In this document: positions 34,301 to 43,976 of the stretch, in pieces | Numbering within the stretch: the first letter of the stretch is position 1 | Layout: every line of letters starts with the position of its first letter | Assembly: GCF_900107275.1 (NCBI RefSeq) | Contig: NZ_FNPI01000001.1 | Span: forward strand, 1,106,056 to 1,170,055 | Origin: Evansella caseinilytica | GTDB taxonomy: Bacteria; Bacillota; Bacilli; Bacillales; Salisediminibacteriaceae | Reading direction: 5' to 3' | DNA length: 64,000 bases | The notes under the pieces: model-generated | Databases searched by the model: none | What the model saw: only the letters and a program-made list of their open reading frames with translations | What the model was told of the DNA's origin: nothing | Made by a program: the position numbers and the translations under genes

Positions 34301-35059
34301 TTGCTTACGTATGAAAGACAACAGCTCATCCTTTCATTGCTGGAAGAAAAAAAAATCGTCAAGCTTCAGGAATTAGTCGACGCAACCGGAGCTTCCGAGT
34401 CGACTATCCGGCGGGATCTGACGGAACTGGAAGAACAAAAGCTGTTAAAAAGAGTTCATGGTGGGGCATCGCTGATTTCGAAAAAATTTGAAGAGCCCAC
34501 CATCGAAGAAAAGCAGTCCAAGTATAAAGCTGAGAAATCCGCCATCGGAAAATATGCCGCTTCCCTCGTCAACAACGGCGATTGCATTTTTATCGATGCC
34601 GGAACGACTACGAGAGCAATGGTGGAATATTTGCAAGACAAAGAGATCGTCGTGGTGACAAACGGGCTTAATATCATTACTGAGCTGATAGCGAACAACA
34701 TCCGGACATATGTAACCGGCGGCTATGTAAAAGAGGGAACACATGCGTTTGTCGGCCGGGGAGCCGTTGACAGCTTACAGACATTTCAGTTCGATAAAGC
34801 CTTTGTCGGTACAAACGGCGTCGATTCAGAAAGCGGCTACACAACTCCGGATCCCGAGGAAGCGCAAATCAAGGAGTTGGCCATAAGAAAGGCAAATGAG
34901 ACTTTTGTCCTAGCAGACCATTCGAAATTCGGCGACACATCATTTGCCAAAATAGCAGACTTAAGTGCCGCAATAATTATTACATCAAAGCTGACAGATT
35001 TACAGACAATAAAGCAATACAAGAAAAAGACGGACATCAAGGTGGTGGACAGCGAATGA
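34301..35059 (+). CDS. fruR: DeoR-family transcriptional repressor FruR
   Basis: 252 residues from TTG 34301 with AAGGGG upstream. N-terminal winged helix: RQQLILSLLEEKKIVKLQELVDATGASESTIRRDLTELEEQKLLKRVHGGA, the DeoR signature. The C-terminal sugar-phosphate isomerase-like domain includes IFIDAGTTTRAMVEYL, VVTNGLNI and AFVGTNGVD, which bind the effector (fructose 1-phosphate in relatives). It is the first gene of the fructose operon and presumably represses it. The last codons overlap fruK by four bases. Confidence 0.93.
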   Translation: MLTYERQQLILSLLEEKKIVKLQELVDATGASESTIRRDLTELEEQKLLKRVHGGASLISKKFEEPTIEEKQSKYKAEKSAIGKYAASLVNNGDCIFIDAGTTTRAMVEYLQDKEIVVVTNGLNIITELIANNIRTYVTGGYVKEGTHAFVGRGAVDSLQTFQFDKAFVGTNGVDSESGYTTPDPEEAQIKELAIRKANETFVLADHSKFGDTSFAKIADLSAAIIITSKLTDLQTIKQYKKKTDIKVVDSE

Positions 35060-35967
35060 TTTATACATTGACTTTAAATCCATCGGTTGACTATATCGTG
35101 ACCGTTGACCAGTTTGCAGCCGGAAAGACAAACCGCACTTCCGCTGAAATGAAAAATCCCGGCGGAAAAGGCATCAACGTATCACGGGTGCTGAACCACT
35201 TAAATATTAAAACGAAAGCGCTTGGATTTATCGGCGGATTTACTGGGGAATTTATTGAAAAATCTTTACAGAACGAGGGAGTGGAAACGAATTTTATCAA
35301 GGTCGACGGTGACACCCGGATCAATATCAAATTACGAGCAGACGCGGAAACGGAAATCAACGGCCGTTCTCCAAAAATTGGACAAAAGCACCTCGATCAG
35401 TTGAAAAAGCAGCTCCGTCAGTTAAAATCCGGAGATATTCTCGTCCTAGCGGGAAGCGTGCCGGACTGTCTGCCGGCAACTATCTATCGCGAGCTTGTGC
35501 AGGAGATCGACAGCAATGAAGTCAAGATCATTGTGGATACAAGCGGACAGCCGTTAATAGAGAGCCTGTCTGCAAGCCCATTTTTAATTAAACCAAACCA
35601 TCACGAATTAGCTGATGTATTTGGTGTTTCCAATATATCTGTGAACGAAGCGGCGACGCTTGGAAAAAAACTGATTGACAAGGGGGTTGATAATATCATC
35701 GTTTCAATGGCGGGGGAAGGAGCGCTGTTTATTCATCGCGACAAAACTATTCTTGGAAGTGTGCCTAAAGGAGACGTGAAAAACTCAGTTGGTGCCGGAG
35801 ACTCCGTAGTAGCAGGATTTATTGCATCATACATTTATTCCGATAGTCTTGAAGAAGCATTCCGGTATGGACTTGCAGCAGGTAGCGCCACTGCTTTTTC
35901 TGAAGGATTTTGTCAAAAAGAACTTATTAACAAACTGATGAAGGAAGTGTCAATTACTAATTTGTAA
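35056..35967 (+). CDS. fruK: 1-phosphofructokinase
   Basis: 303 residues, start overlapping fruR (ATGA). PfkB-family features: MIYTLTLNPSVDYIV, NPGGKGINVSRVLNHL, LAGSVPDCLP, FLIKPNHHELADVFG and the anion-hole/catalytic VGAGDSVVAGFIASY. It phosphorylates fructose 1-phosphate, the product of the fructose PTS, to fructose 1,6-bisphosphate. Twelve bases separate it from fruA, so the three genes form one transcript. Confidence 0.96.
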   Translation: MIYTLTLNPSVDYIVTVDQFAAGKTNRTSAEMKNPGGKGINVSRVLNHLNIKTKALGFIGGFTGEFIEKSLQNEGVETNFIKVDGDTRINIKLRADAETEINGRSPKIGQKHLDQLKKQLRQLKSGDILVLAGSVPDCLPATIYRELVQEIDSNEVKIIVDTSGQPLIESLSASPFLIKPNHHELADVFGVSNISVNEAATLGKKLIDKGVDNIIVSMAGEGALFIHRDKTILGSVPKGDVKNSVGAGDSVVAGFIASYIYSDSLEEAFRYGLAAGSATAFSEGFCQKELINKLMKEVSITNL

Positions 35968-35979
35968 AGGGTGGTTTGA

Positions 35980-37866
35980 ATGAAGATTTCACAATTGCTA
36001 CATCATGATACGATGATCCTTGATTTGAAAGCGACAAGCAAAAATCAAGTCATTGAAGAGCTGGCTACTGCTCTTGACAGCGCCGGCAAACTGGCGAATA
36101 AACAGCAATTTATTGACGAGATTCACAAGCGGGAGCAGCAAAGCTCCACGGGAATCGGTGACGGTGTTGCCATTCCACATGCCAAAACGAGCGCTGTGCT
36201 GGAGCCGACAATCGTTTTCGGCAGGTCGTCCCGCGGCATTGATTACGATTCATTGGATGGCAAGCCAAGCCACTTGTTTTTCATGATCGCAGCAAGTGCA
36301 GGCGCGAACAATGAGCATTTGCAAACACTTTCCCGACTGTCTACGCTGCTCATCGACGCGAGTTTTCGCGAGCTGTTGATGAAAGCGGCAACAAAGGAGG
36401 AAGTGCTTGTGGCAATCAATGAAAAAGAGCAGCTGAAACTGAACGCAGAGCAAGAAGAAGCGTCTCCGGCTGCCGCAGCGGAAAAATACGTCCTGGCAGT
36501 GACCGGCTGTCCGACGGGGATCGCCCACACGTACATGGCCGCCGACTCTTTGAAAGACAAGGCAAAGGCACTTGGTATAAAAATAAAAGTGGAAACAAAC
36601 GGTTCTGACGGTGTGAAAAATAGATTGACAGCGGACGAGATAGCGCGGGCAGACGCCATTATAATAGCTGCTGATACGAAGGTGGAGAAAGAAAGGTTTT
36701 CCGGTAAGCGCTTAATCGAAGCTGCCGTAACGGATGGAATCCGCCGCCCGGAAGAGCTGCTGCGGAAGGCTGTCAGCGGCAATGCCCCGGTTTATAATGG
36801 GGAAGGAGCTTCCTCTTCCAGAGATGGTGCGGAAAGCGGTGCAGGAAAAAAATCAGGTTTTTATAAGCATTTAATGAACGGTGTTTCCAACATGCTGCCG
36901 TTTGTTGTCGGCGGCGGGATTCTGATAGCGATTTCCTTTATTTTCGGAATTGAAGCGTTCAATCCCGAAAGTGCGGAATACCATCCGTTTGCGGAAACAC
37001 TGATGACCATCGGCGGCGGAAATGCCTTTAATCTGATGATCCCTGTTCTTGCGGCATTTATTGCGATGAGTATTGCCGATCGTCCTGGTTTTGCCCCTGG
37101 TATGGTTGCTGGTTTAATCGCTTTCTCAGGAGAGTCTGGATTTTTAGGCGGACTCATTGCCGGATTTTTAGCTGGTTATTTAGTTGTTTTACTTAAAAAA
37201 GTATTTAATTTCATGCCTCCTTCCTTGGCGGGAATAAAAACGATTTTAGTTTATCCGGTATTTGGTATCTTTCTTTCAGGATATATTATGTTGGAGTTTA
37301 TTGTAGGACCAGTTCAAACATTAAACAGTTCATTGATTAGCTGGCTTGGCGGCTTAGGAACCGGAAATATTGTGTTGCTGGGAATCCTCCTCGGCGGCAT
37401 GATGGCTGTGGACATGGGCGGCCCGATCAATAAAGCGGCATTTACATTCGGATTGGCGATGATCGATGCCGGCAATTTCGCCCCTCACGCAGCAATCATG
37501 GCCGGAGGAATGGTGCCGCCACTGGGAATTGCCCTGGCTACGACATTGTTTAAAAACAAGTTCACGAAACAGGAACGAGAAGCTGGGAAAACGAACTACA
37601 TCATGGGTGCTTCGTTTATTACAGAAGGAGCGATACCGTTTGCGGCGGCGGATCCTGGCCGAGTCATTCCGTCCATCATCGTTGGTTCGGCAGTGTCCGG
37701 CGGATTGGCAATGCTGTTTGGCAACACGCTGATGGCTCCGCACGGTGGTGCGTTCGTCATTTTCGTAGCTGTTGAAAACTGGCCGCTGTACTTGCTGGCA
37801 ATTGCTATCGGCTCGATTATAACTGCATTAATGATCGGTTTCCTGAAGAAGCCGGTGAATAAATAA
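35980..37866 (+). CDS. fruA: PTS fructose transporter EIIABC
   Basis: 628 residues in order EIIA, EIIB, EIIC. EIIA is about 1-150 with the phosphorylated His67 in GVAIPHAKT. EIIB is about 168-270 with Cys177 in AVTGCPTGIAHTYMAA. EIIC is about 290-628, eight or more helices, with GGGILIAISFIFGIEAFNP and MGGPINKAAFTFG. It imports fructose and phosphorylates it to fructose 1-phosphate. Domain order and length match B. subtilis FruA. A terminator follows immediately. Confidence 0.96.
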   Translation: MKISQLLHHDTMILDLKATSKNQVIEELATALDSAGKLANKQQFIDEIHKREQQSSTGIGDGVAIPHAKTSAVLEPTIVFGRSSRGIDYDSLDGKPSHLFFMIAASAGANNEHLQTLSRLSTLLIDASFRELLMKAATKEEVLVAINEKEQLKLNAEQEEASPAAAAEKYVLAVTGCPTGIAHTYMAADSLKDKAKALGIKIKVETNGSDGVKNRLTADEIARADAIIIAADTKVEKERFSGKRLIEAAVTDGIRRPEELLRKAVSGNAPVYNGEGASSSRDGAESGAGKKSGFYKHLMNGVSNMLPFVVGGGILIAISFIFGIEAFNPESAEYHPFAETLMTIGGGNAFNLMIPVLAAFIAMSIADRPGFAPGMVAGLIAFSGESGFLGGLIAGFLAGYLVVLLKKVFNFMPPSLAGIKTILVYPVFGIFLSGYIMLEFIVGPVQTLNSSLISWLGGLGTGNIVLLGILLGGMMAVDMGGPINKAAFTFGLAMIDAGNFAPHAAIMAGGMVPPLGIALATTLFKNKFTKQEREAGKTNYIMGASFITEGAIPFAAADPGRVIPSIIVGSAVSGGLAMLFGNTLMAPHGGAFVIFVAVENWPLYLLAIAIGSIITALMIGFLKKPVNK

Positions 37867-37877
37867 ACTAAAATATA

Positions 37878-37907
37878 CGACCGCACTGATCTCGTGCGGT
37901 CGTTTTT
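37878..37907 (+). terminator. Terminator of the fruRKA operon
   Basis: Perfect 9-bp stem CGACCGCAC/GTGCGGTCG with a 7-base loop, then five T. Confidence 0.92.
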
Positions 37908-37910
37908 AAC

Positions 37911-37952
37911 GGGGGTGTCTCAAAAGGTGTTTTCTCCCTTTTGAGACATCCC
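37911..37952. repeat. GGGTGTCTCAAAAG hairpin repeat
   Basis: Arms GGGTGTCTCAAAAGG and CCTTTTGAGACATCC flank a T-rich loop. Same family as 22950, 41152 and 45221. It lies directly behind a proper terminator, so it is not needed for ending fruA transcription. Confidence 0.75.
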
Positions 37953-37999
37953 TGATATTATTTAAATCGTTTTTGCTTTTGGCCCAGCCCCGGCCCGGG

Positions 38000-38193
38000 C
38001 GACGGGAAAAACATTGTCTGAGTAACTTATCCAGCCGGGGGACGGGATAATCATGCCAATCGACGAGAAAGAGTGAAATATTGACGGGAAAAACAGCAAC
38101 ATCGGCGGGATACCGTACTAAACCGCCGGGAAAAATTACAAAACCGACTGGATTACATTCCAAATCAACATTAACGCTTCCACATCAACATCA
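38000..38193. repeat. 21-bp-periodic degenerate tandem array
   Basis: Copies of a CGACGGGAAAAA-like core recur at 38000, 38040, 38061, 38082, 38103, 38124 and 38145, with fainter ones at 38166 and about 38186. From 38040 to 38166 the spacing is exactly 21 bases; only the 7-12 base core is conserved. On the minus strand a frame would read a heptad series (FPGGLVR, YPADVAV, FPVNISL, FLVDWHD) but has no ribosome binding site. I read it as non-coding. Confidence 0.7.
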
Positions 38194-38374
38194 CCGGTTA
38201 GAACACACTACCAACCATATTTTTCTCCAATCACACTAATTAACCAAGAAAAAACCAACACTTCGCTTCCCGAAATATGTTACGATATAAAATACATCAT
38301 CCATTGCGGTGGAGGTCAGTCCACCCGAGTTCAGCATGCGCTCTAATTTTTTGAATCAGAGGAGGTTATCAGCA

Positions 38375-39988
38375 ATGATTTCATTTGACAGCAATCATTA
38401 CCCTTATTTTTCCCGGCGAATGGTCACATACGGCAGGAACGGCATGGTGGCCACATCTCAACCGCTTGCCTCTCAAGCAGGACTCGATATATTGAAAAAA
38501 GGCGGCAATGCCATTGATGCGGCAATTGCCACAGCAGCATGTCTGACGGTAGTGGAGCCGACATCCAACGGAATCGGCGGCGATGCCTTTGCCCTGGTGT
38601 GGACAAAAGGCAAGCTGCACGGCCTAAATTCCAGCGGCCCGGCTCCTAGCGCCATCTCTATCGACAAGCTGAAGGAACAGGGCTATGAAGAAATGCCGAA
38701 ATTCGGCTGGGTGCCTGTCACTGTCCCTGGTGCTCCGGCTGCATGGGCGGCATTGTCAGAAAAATTCGGCAAACTCCCGCTGTCCACTGTTCTTGAGCCG
38801 GCGGTCACTTACGCCAGAGAAGGTTATCCTTTAAGCCCGACGCTCGCCCATTATTGGCAGGCGGCAGCTACGGCGTACAAAAAGCATTTACAAGGAGAAG
38901 CCTTCCAGAGCTGGTTTGATACTTTCACACCAAACGGCCGTGCCCCGCAAGCAGGGGAAACGTGGAAATCGGAAGGGCATGCAGCGAGCCTTGAAGCAAT
39001 TGGGAAAACGAATGCCGAAGCTTTTTATAAAGGAGAGCTTAGTGAAAAAATTGATGCCTTTTCCAAAAAATACGGCGGTTACATATCGAAAGCCGATTTA
39101 GCTTCCTTTACTCCGGAATGGGTGGAGCCGATCAGCGTCCATTACAAAGGGTACGATGTTTGGGAAATACCGCCGAACGGGCAAGGGCTTGTGGCGTTGA
39201 TGGCACTGAACATGCTGAAAAACGATACCTTTTCCTCCCGCGATGATGCGGAAACCTTCCATAAACAAATTGAAGCAATGAAGTTTGCTTTTGCCGATGG
39301 AGAAAAATATATTACCGATCGACAATTTATGAAAACATCGGCAGCCGATCTGTTAAGCGATCAATACGGGCGCAGCAGGCGAGCGCTTATTCAAGAGCAG
39401 GCGTTGACTCCGTTTGCAGGCGAACCGGCGCAAGGAGGAACGGTTTATCTCGCTGCGGCAGACGGCGAAGGAAATATGGTGTCATTTATTCAAAGCAACT
39501 ATATGGGCTTTGGGTCCGGCCTCGTTGTTCCAGGTACAGGAATCGCTTTACAAAACAGGGGGCATAATTTCAGCCTTGATGAAAGCCGCGAGAACGCGCT
39601 TTATCCGGGAAAACGAACATATCATACGATCATTCCGGGATTTTTAACAAAGGGGAACGTTCCGGTGGGTCCGTTCGGCGTGATGGGCGGATTTATGCAG
39701 CCGCAAGGGCATCTGCAAGTGATGATGAATACCATCGATTTCGGATTGAATCCGCAGGCGGCGCTGGACGCGCCAAGGTGGCAATGGGTGAAGGAGAAGC
39801 AAGTGCTTCTTGAACAGGCTGTCCCCCATCACATCGCCTTGTCGCTTTCCGCAAAGGGACATCATATTCAGGTAACTCACCAGTCCGGCAGCTTCGGCAG
39901 AGGACAAATTATTTGGCGTGATCCGAATACCGGCGTTTTGGCCGGAGGAACGGAAGCACGTACAGATGGCGCAATCGCCGTTTATTAA
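38375..39988 (+). CDS. ywrD: Gamma-glutamyltransferase, YwrD type
   Basis: 537 residues from ATG 38375 with AGAGGAGG; an open extension of 22 codons lies before that site. GGT family: GMVATSQPLASQAGLDILKKGGNAIDAAIATA, EPTSNGIGGDAFALVW, and the autoprocessing nucleophile Thr356 in GGTVYLAAADGEGNMVSFIQSNYMGFGSG. The precursor cuts itself before Thr356 into large and small subunits. No signal peptide is present, so it is cytoplasmic like YwrD. It hydrolyses or transfers gamma-glutamyl groups of glutathione-like compounds. It precedes ywrB and ywrA, as in B. subtilis. Confidence 0.9.
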   Translation: MISFDSNHYPYFSRRMVTYGRNGMVATSQPLASQAGLDILKKGGNAIDAAIATAACLTVVEPTSNGIGGDAFALVWTKGKLHGLNSSGPAPSAISIDKLKEQGYEEMPKFGWVPVTVPGAPAAWAALSEKFGKLPLSTVLEPAVTYAREGYPLSPTLAHYWQAAATAYKKHLQGEAFQSWFDTFTPNGRAPQAGETWKSEGHAASLEAIGKTNAEAFYKGELSEKIDAFSKKYGGYISKADLASFTPEWVEPISVHYKGYDVWEIPPNGQGLVALMALNMLKNDTFSSRDDAETFHKQIEAMKFAFADGEKYITDRQFMKTSAADLLSDQYGRSRRALIQEQALTPFAGEPAQGGTVYLAAADGEGNMVSFIQSNYMGFGSGLVVPGTGIALQNRGHNFSLDESRENALYPGKRTYHTIIPGFLTKGNVPVGPFGVMGGFMQPQGHLQVMMNTIDFGLNPQAALDAPRWQWVKEKQVLLEQAVPHHIALSLSAKGHHIQVTHQSGSFGRGQIIWRDPNTGVLAGGTEARTDGAIAVY

Positions 39989-40024
39989 TTATTCTATGCG
40001 TCTGTTCAAAAGGAGTAAATGAGG

Positions 40025-40588
40025 ATGATTCATAAACAATTATTTTTTGCTTTCCTGCGTGTCGGGCTGCTCGGATACGGGGGAGGGCCGTCTTCCATTC
40101 CGCTTGTGCAAAAGGAAGTAGTACAGAAATACAAATGGATGTCCGATGAAGAGTTTTCGGATGTTTTGGCGATCGGAAATACATTGCCCGGTCCGATTGC
40201 AACGAAGATGGCCGGCTACATCGGCTATCGCATCGCCGGATATCTGGGGATGATAAACGCCCTCGCTGCCTCGGTCATCCCGACGGTGTTGTTGATTATC
40301 GTACTGTTTGCTTCATTGGCACCGTACCGCGATCAAGGCTGGGTGCACGGCATGACAAGCGGAGTGATTCCGGTTGTCGCCGTTATGATGGGAACATTGA
40401 CGTGGGGTTTTGTCAAAAAATCAGCGGTGGATTTCGGCTGGGTGAAAGCCGGGGTACTCATCATTTTTTCTGTGTTTTTACTGCAAGTTACTAGCATGCA
40501 TCCGGCAATCGTCATCGCCGGTTTCATTGCCTTTGCCCTTCTGAAAAAAAGCCCTAAGGCGGAAGAGAAAGAAAAGGAGAGCGAATAA
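40025..40588 (+). CDS. ywrB: Half-size chromate transporter, first of pair (YwrB-like)
   Basis: 187 residues from ATG 40025, nine bases after AGGAG; ATG 40019 is only three bases from it. CHR domain: LFFAFLRVGLLGYGGGPSSIPLVQKEVVQKYKWMSDEEFSDVLAIGNTLPGPIATKMAGYIGYRIAG. Five to six helices. In Bacilli two half-size proteins form one transporter that exports chromate and gives resistance; in other members the substrate is unproven. It is paired with the next gene, four bases on. Confidence 0.88.
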   Translation: MIHKQLFFAFLRVGLLGYGGGPSSIPLVQKEVVQKYKWMSDEEFSDVLAIGNTLPGPIATKMAGYIGYRIAGYLGMINALAASVIPTVLLIIVLFASLAPYRDQGWVHGMTSGVIPVVAVMMGTLTWGFVKKSAVDFGWVKAGVLIIFSVFLLQVTSMHPAIVIAGFIAFALLKKSPKAEEKEKESE

Positions 40589-40592
40589 AATA

Positions 40593-41126
40593 ATGATTTA
40601 TTGGCATATTTTTCTTGCTTTTTTCATTCCAAATATCATTGGCTACGGCGGCGGGCCTGCTTCCATCCCTCTCATAGAGCATGAGGTGGTTCACCGCTAT
40701 CACTGGATGACGGTGGAAGAATTTGGGGAAGTGCTCGCTTTTGGCAACGCGCTTCCCGGACCGATAAATACGAAAATGGCAGGTTATATCGGGTACGAGC
40801 AAGGCGGTGTTTTAGGTGCGGGAGTAGGATTATTTGCTACGATTGCTCCTTCATTAATCTTAATGATTTTCCTGCTCAGCTTATTGTACAGGTACAAGGA
40901 TTCACCGAAGGTAAAGCTGCTCTCGAATATTGTCCGGCCGACGATTGCGGTGTTGTTGGGGGCGATGACTTTCCGGTTTATTCAAACGTCTTTTTCAGAT
41001 CATGGCTGGCTTCAGACAGCGTTCTTGGCAGCAACAGCTTATTTTTTGATGGAGCGAAAAAATGTTCATCCCGCTTTTGTGATTCTTGGCGGACTTATTT
41101 ACGGTGCTGTCTTTTTGGCTCCTTAA
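40593..41126 (+). CDS. ywrA: Half-size chromate transporter, second of pair (YwrA-like)
   Basis: 177 residues. Parallel to its neighbour: HIFLAFFIPNIIGYGGGPASIPLIEHEVVHRYHWMTVEEFGEVLAFGNALPGPINTKMAGYIGYEQGG. The two half proteins of this family insert with opposite topology and work together. AAAAGGAGAG precedes the start at a slightly long distance, so coupling to the first gene is likely. A hairpin repeat follows and may end the transcript. Confidence 0.88.
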   Translation: MIYWHIFLAFFIPNIIGYGGGPASIPLIEHEVVHRYHWMTVEEFGEVLAFGNALPGPINTKMAGYIGYEQGGVLGAGVGLFATIAPSLILMIFLLSLLYRYKDSPKVKLLSNIVRPTIAVLLGAMTFRFIQTSFSDHGWLQTAFLAATAYFLMERKNVHPAFVILGGLIYGAVFLAP

Positions 41127-41151
41127 AAACTGGCCTATTTTTTTAGTCCAA

Positions 41152-41193
41152 GGGGGTGTCTCATAAAGAAGCTTTAACTCTTATGAGACATCC
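41152..41193. repeat. GGGTGTCTCATAA hairpin repeat
   Basis: GGGTGTCTCATAA pairs with TTATGAGACATCC around AGAAGCTTTAAC. Compared with the other copies both arms carry the same change (AAAAG to ATAA), which keeps the stem: a compensatory pattern. It lies between convergent genes. Confidence 0.75.
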
Positions 41194-41219
41194 TTGGAGT
41201 GCAATATAAGAAGAACTGT

Positions 41220-42182
41220 TTAAGGTGTGAGCACGATGCTGCCGTTTACCGTATGGTTTTCCAATGCTTCATGCGCTTCTGCCGCCTTGGCAAACGGAAA
41301 GACAGCACCGACATGGGCAAAGATCGCTTGCTGTTCCAGCAGCGCGCTGATCTCTTCCCCGGCTTTACGCAGTATTTCTCCGGGAGCGGTGAAAAGCAGG
41401 ACGCCCATTATGGCAGCGTGTTTTTGATTTAACAGGCGCCACGGCAATGTCGGTGTGTTGTTTTTCGGAGAACCGATGGCAATGATTCTCCCGCCGACGG
41501 TAATCATTTGCAAATCCCGCTCAAGATTTTCGCTTAGCGACATGTCTAAGATGAGATCAACGCCCGTTCCGGCAGTCAGTGATAGTACTTCATCCATCAC
41601 ATTCACCTGTTTATACAGCAATATGTGATCGGCTCCCGCTTTGTGGCAAAGCCGCGCCTTTTCTTCACCACCCGCTGTCGCAATGACCGTCGCCCCTGCA
41701 ATTTTTGCCAGCTGAACCGCTGCATTACCGACAGCCCCGGCTCCTCCGTAAATAAGGACAGTTTCTCCGACACGGACATTACCACGATAAAAAAGTGATA
41801 AATGTGCCGTCATAAACGGCATTGCCAGTGCCGCACCTTCCACAAATGAAGTGTTCTCGGGTAAGGGAAAAGCAGATTTTTCTGCTGCTGTAACGTATTC
41901 TGCACAAGTTCCAGTGACATTTGTTGCCCATACACGATCTCCTGCCTGAAATCGAGATACATCCGCTCCGATTTCTTCAACAGTTCCGCTTAAATCAAAA
42001 TGCGGAACGGCGGGGAAGCCGCTAACTTGCCTGATGCCTTTACGAAAATACGTATCGACGGGATTAAGACCGCTTCCGCCGATTTTTATAAGTATTTCGT
42101 TCCGTTTAGAAGTCGGCTTTTCCATTTCTATTGTATGTAGCACTTCCGGGCTGCCGGATTGGTTGTAAACAACTGCTTTCAT
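41220..42182 (-). CDS. Zinc-independent alcohol dehydrogenase / quinone oxidoreductase (MDR)
   Basis: 320 residues. Medium-chain dehydrogenase of the quinone-oxidoreductase branch: MKAVVYNQSGSPEVL, KIGGSGLNPVDTYFRKG, FDLSGTVEEIGADV, GDRVWATN, and the nucleotide site VLIYGGAGAVGNAAVQLAKIAGATVIATAG. The zinc-binding Cys/His sets of alcohol dehydrogenases are absent. It probably reduces quinones or unsaturated carbonyl compounds with NADPH. The ATG at 42182 has GGGAGAT upstream. It is not part of the B. subtilis yfh order. Confidence 0.88.
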   Translation of the reverse strand: MKAVVYNQSGSPEVLHTIEMEKPTSKRNEILIKIGGSGLNPVDTYFRKGIRQVSGFPAVPHFDLSGTVEEIGADVSRFQAGDRVWATNVTGTCAEYVTAAEKSAFPLPENTSFVEGAALAMPFMTAHLSLFYRGNVRVGETVLIYGGAGAVGNAAVQLAKIAGATVIATAGGEEKARLCHKAGADHILLYKQVNVMDEVLSLTAGTGVDLILDMSLSENLERDLQMITVGGRIIAIGSPKNNTPTLPWRLLNQKHAAIMGVLLFTAPGEILRKAGEEISALLEQQAIFAHVGAVFPFAKAAEAHEALENHTVNGSIVLTP

Positions 42183-42267
42183 CTTTTCTCATCTCCCTTG
42201 GTTCATGGATTGCAGCGTGTCTCGCTATTACTATTTTATAGGGAGTAGGAAAGAATAGCACGATGAA

Positions 42268-42492
42268 TTACTCGTAATGGACTCGGGTGCCGTTTGTCGC
42301 TGTTGCTTCGGAATGCTGAAGACCGCCGCGTCGGATAATTTCGTCTACGATCTCTTTGTGAATCGTGACACCTTCGGCATTTAAATACGGTACCATTTGT
42401 TGAAGGCTGTGATGAAAATATGCCAGCTCTTTTTCTGTCCAATCGGTTTTTGGAGTCATTGACAGTTCTGTAAAATCGCGTCCTACATACAT
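42268..42492 (-). CDS. yfhS: YfhS-like small protein
   Basis: 74 residues, ATG after AAAGGAGG. MYVGRDFTELSMTPK, DWTEKELAYFHHSLQQMVPYLNAEGV and EIIRRGGL match YfhS as I recall it. It is a small soluble protein of unknown function found in Bacilli. It stands upstream of and divergent from fabL, as in B. subtilis. Confidence 0.8.
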   Translation of the reverse strand: MYVGRDFTELSMTPKTDWTEKELAYFHHSLQQMVPYLNAEGVTIHKEIVDEIIRRGGLQHSEATATNGTRVHYE

Positions 42493-42691
42493 GGTTTATC
42501 CTCCTTTAGGATTGCTGCTCAGATTGATTATTTTCTTATCCGAAATATCGTTTATTTATCACCATACCGTTAGTGTTTCTAGAGAGTAGAAACGATATTC
42601 GGTATAATAAGAAGTTGAAGTACCGGAATGTTGTCCTGTCGACACCGAGTTAATTAATAATCAAACGAGTTTTTACATGACACGAGTATAG

Positions 42692-43465
<774 letters not shown>

Positions 43466-43736
43466 TTAACTTATGGGCGGTTTAGGTTTAGTAAACTTTG
43501 TTTCGCTTGAACCGTCTTTGAAAAGAAAATAAGCCTGTGTCTATGCCGCAAACCTTCCCTTATTGCGTGAAGGACAAAGCCAGCTTTGCTTTCGGCCCAC
43601 AACAATCTGGAAAAACGAACTTAAAGAGGGAAGTTAAATATCCGCTTGACTTCAAATATATTTCCAGTGCTGAATAGCTGTTTTATTGGATAAAAAATCA
43701 CCTCATGGAGATGATAATTTATGGAGGTGATATGTC

Positions 43737-43913
43737 ATGGCAAAGCAGCCGCAAGCATCTAAAACAAATGCTCAGGAAGTGCGTCGTCAAAACCAGCAAT
43801 CTGCGCAACAAGGGCAAAGCCAAAATTTTGAATTTGCCAGCGAAACAGACGCTCAAGAAGTACGTCGTCAAAATCAACAATCTGCTCAACGCAAAGGCCA
43901 ACAGCAGCAGTAA
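43737..43913 (+). CDS. sspE: Gamma-type small acid-soluble spore protein SspE
   Basis: 58 residues from ATG 43737 after GGAGGTGAT. Gln/Asn-rich with two near-identical units: NAQEVRRQNQQSAQQGQ at about 11-27 and DAQEVRRQNQQSAQRKGQ at about 38-55, separated by NFEFASE, a GPR-protease-like cleavage site. Gamma-SASP does not bind DNA and serves as an amino-acid store broken down at germination. It follows fabL as in B. subtilis. B. subtilis SspE is longer (84 residues). Confidence 0.93.
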   Translation: MAKQPQASKTNAQEVRRQNQQSAQQGQSQNFEFASETDAQEVRRQNQQSAQRKGQQQQ

Positions 43914-43938
43914 CAAACAGAACACTCAAACTACTGGG

Positions 43939-43976
43939 ATACCCCTTTTTCTCTTACGGAATAAGGGGTATTTTTT
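43939..43976 (+). terminator. Terminator after sspE
   Basis: ATACCCCTT pairs with AAGGGGTAT across a loop of about 14 bases, followed by six T. Confidence 0.85.

Noticed and set aside
37906..38163. 85-codon minus-strand frame with heptad repeats between fruA and ywrD
   Set aside because: No ribosome binding site; the periodicity is explained by the 21-bp DNA array; its end runs through the hairpin repeat at 37911.
38000..38193. CRISPR array
   Set aside because: Unit of 21 bp is too short, repeats are degenerate with only a 7-12 base core, and no cas genes are present.
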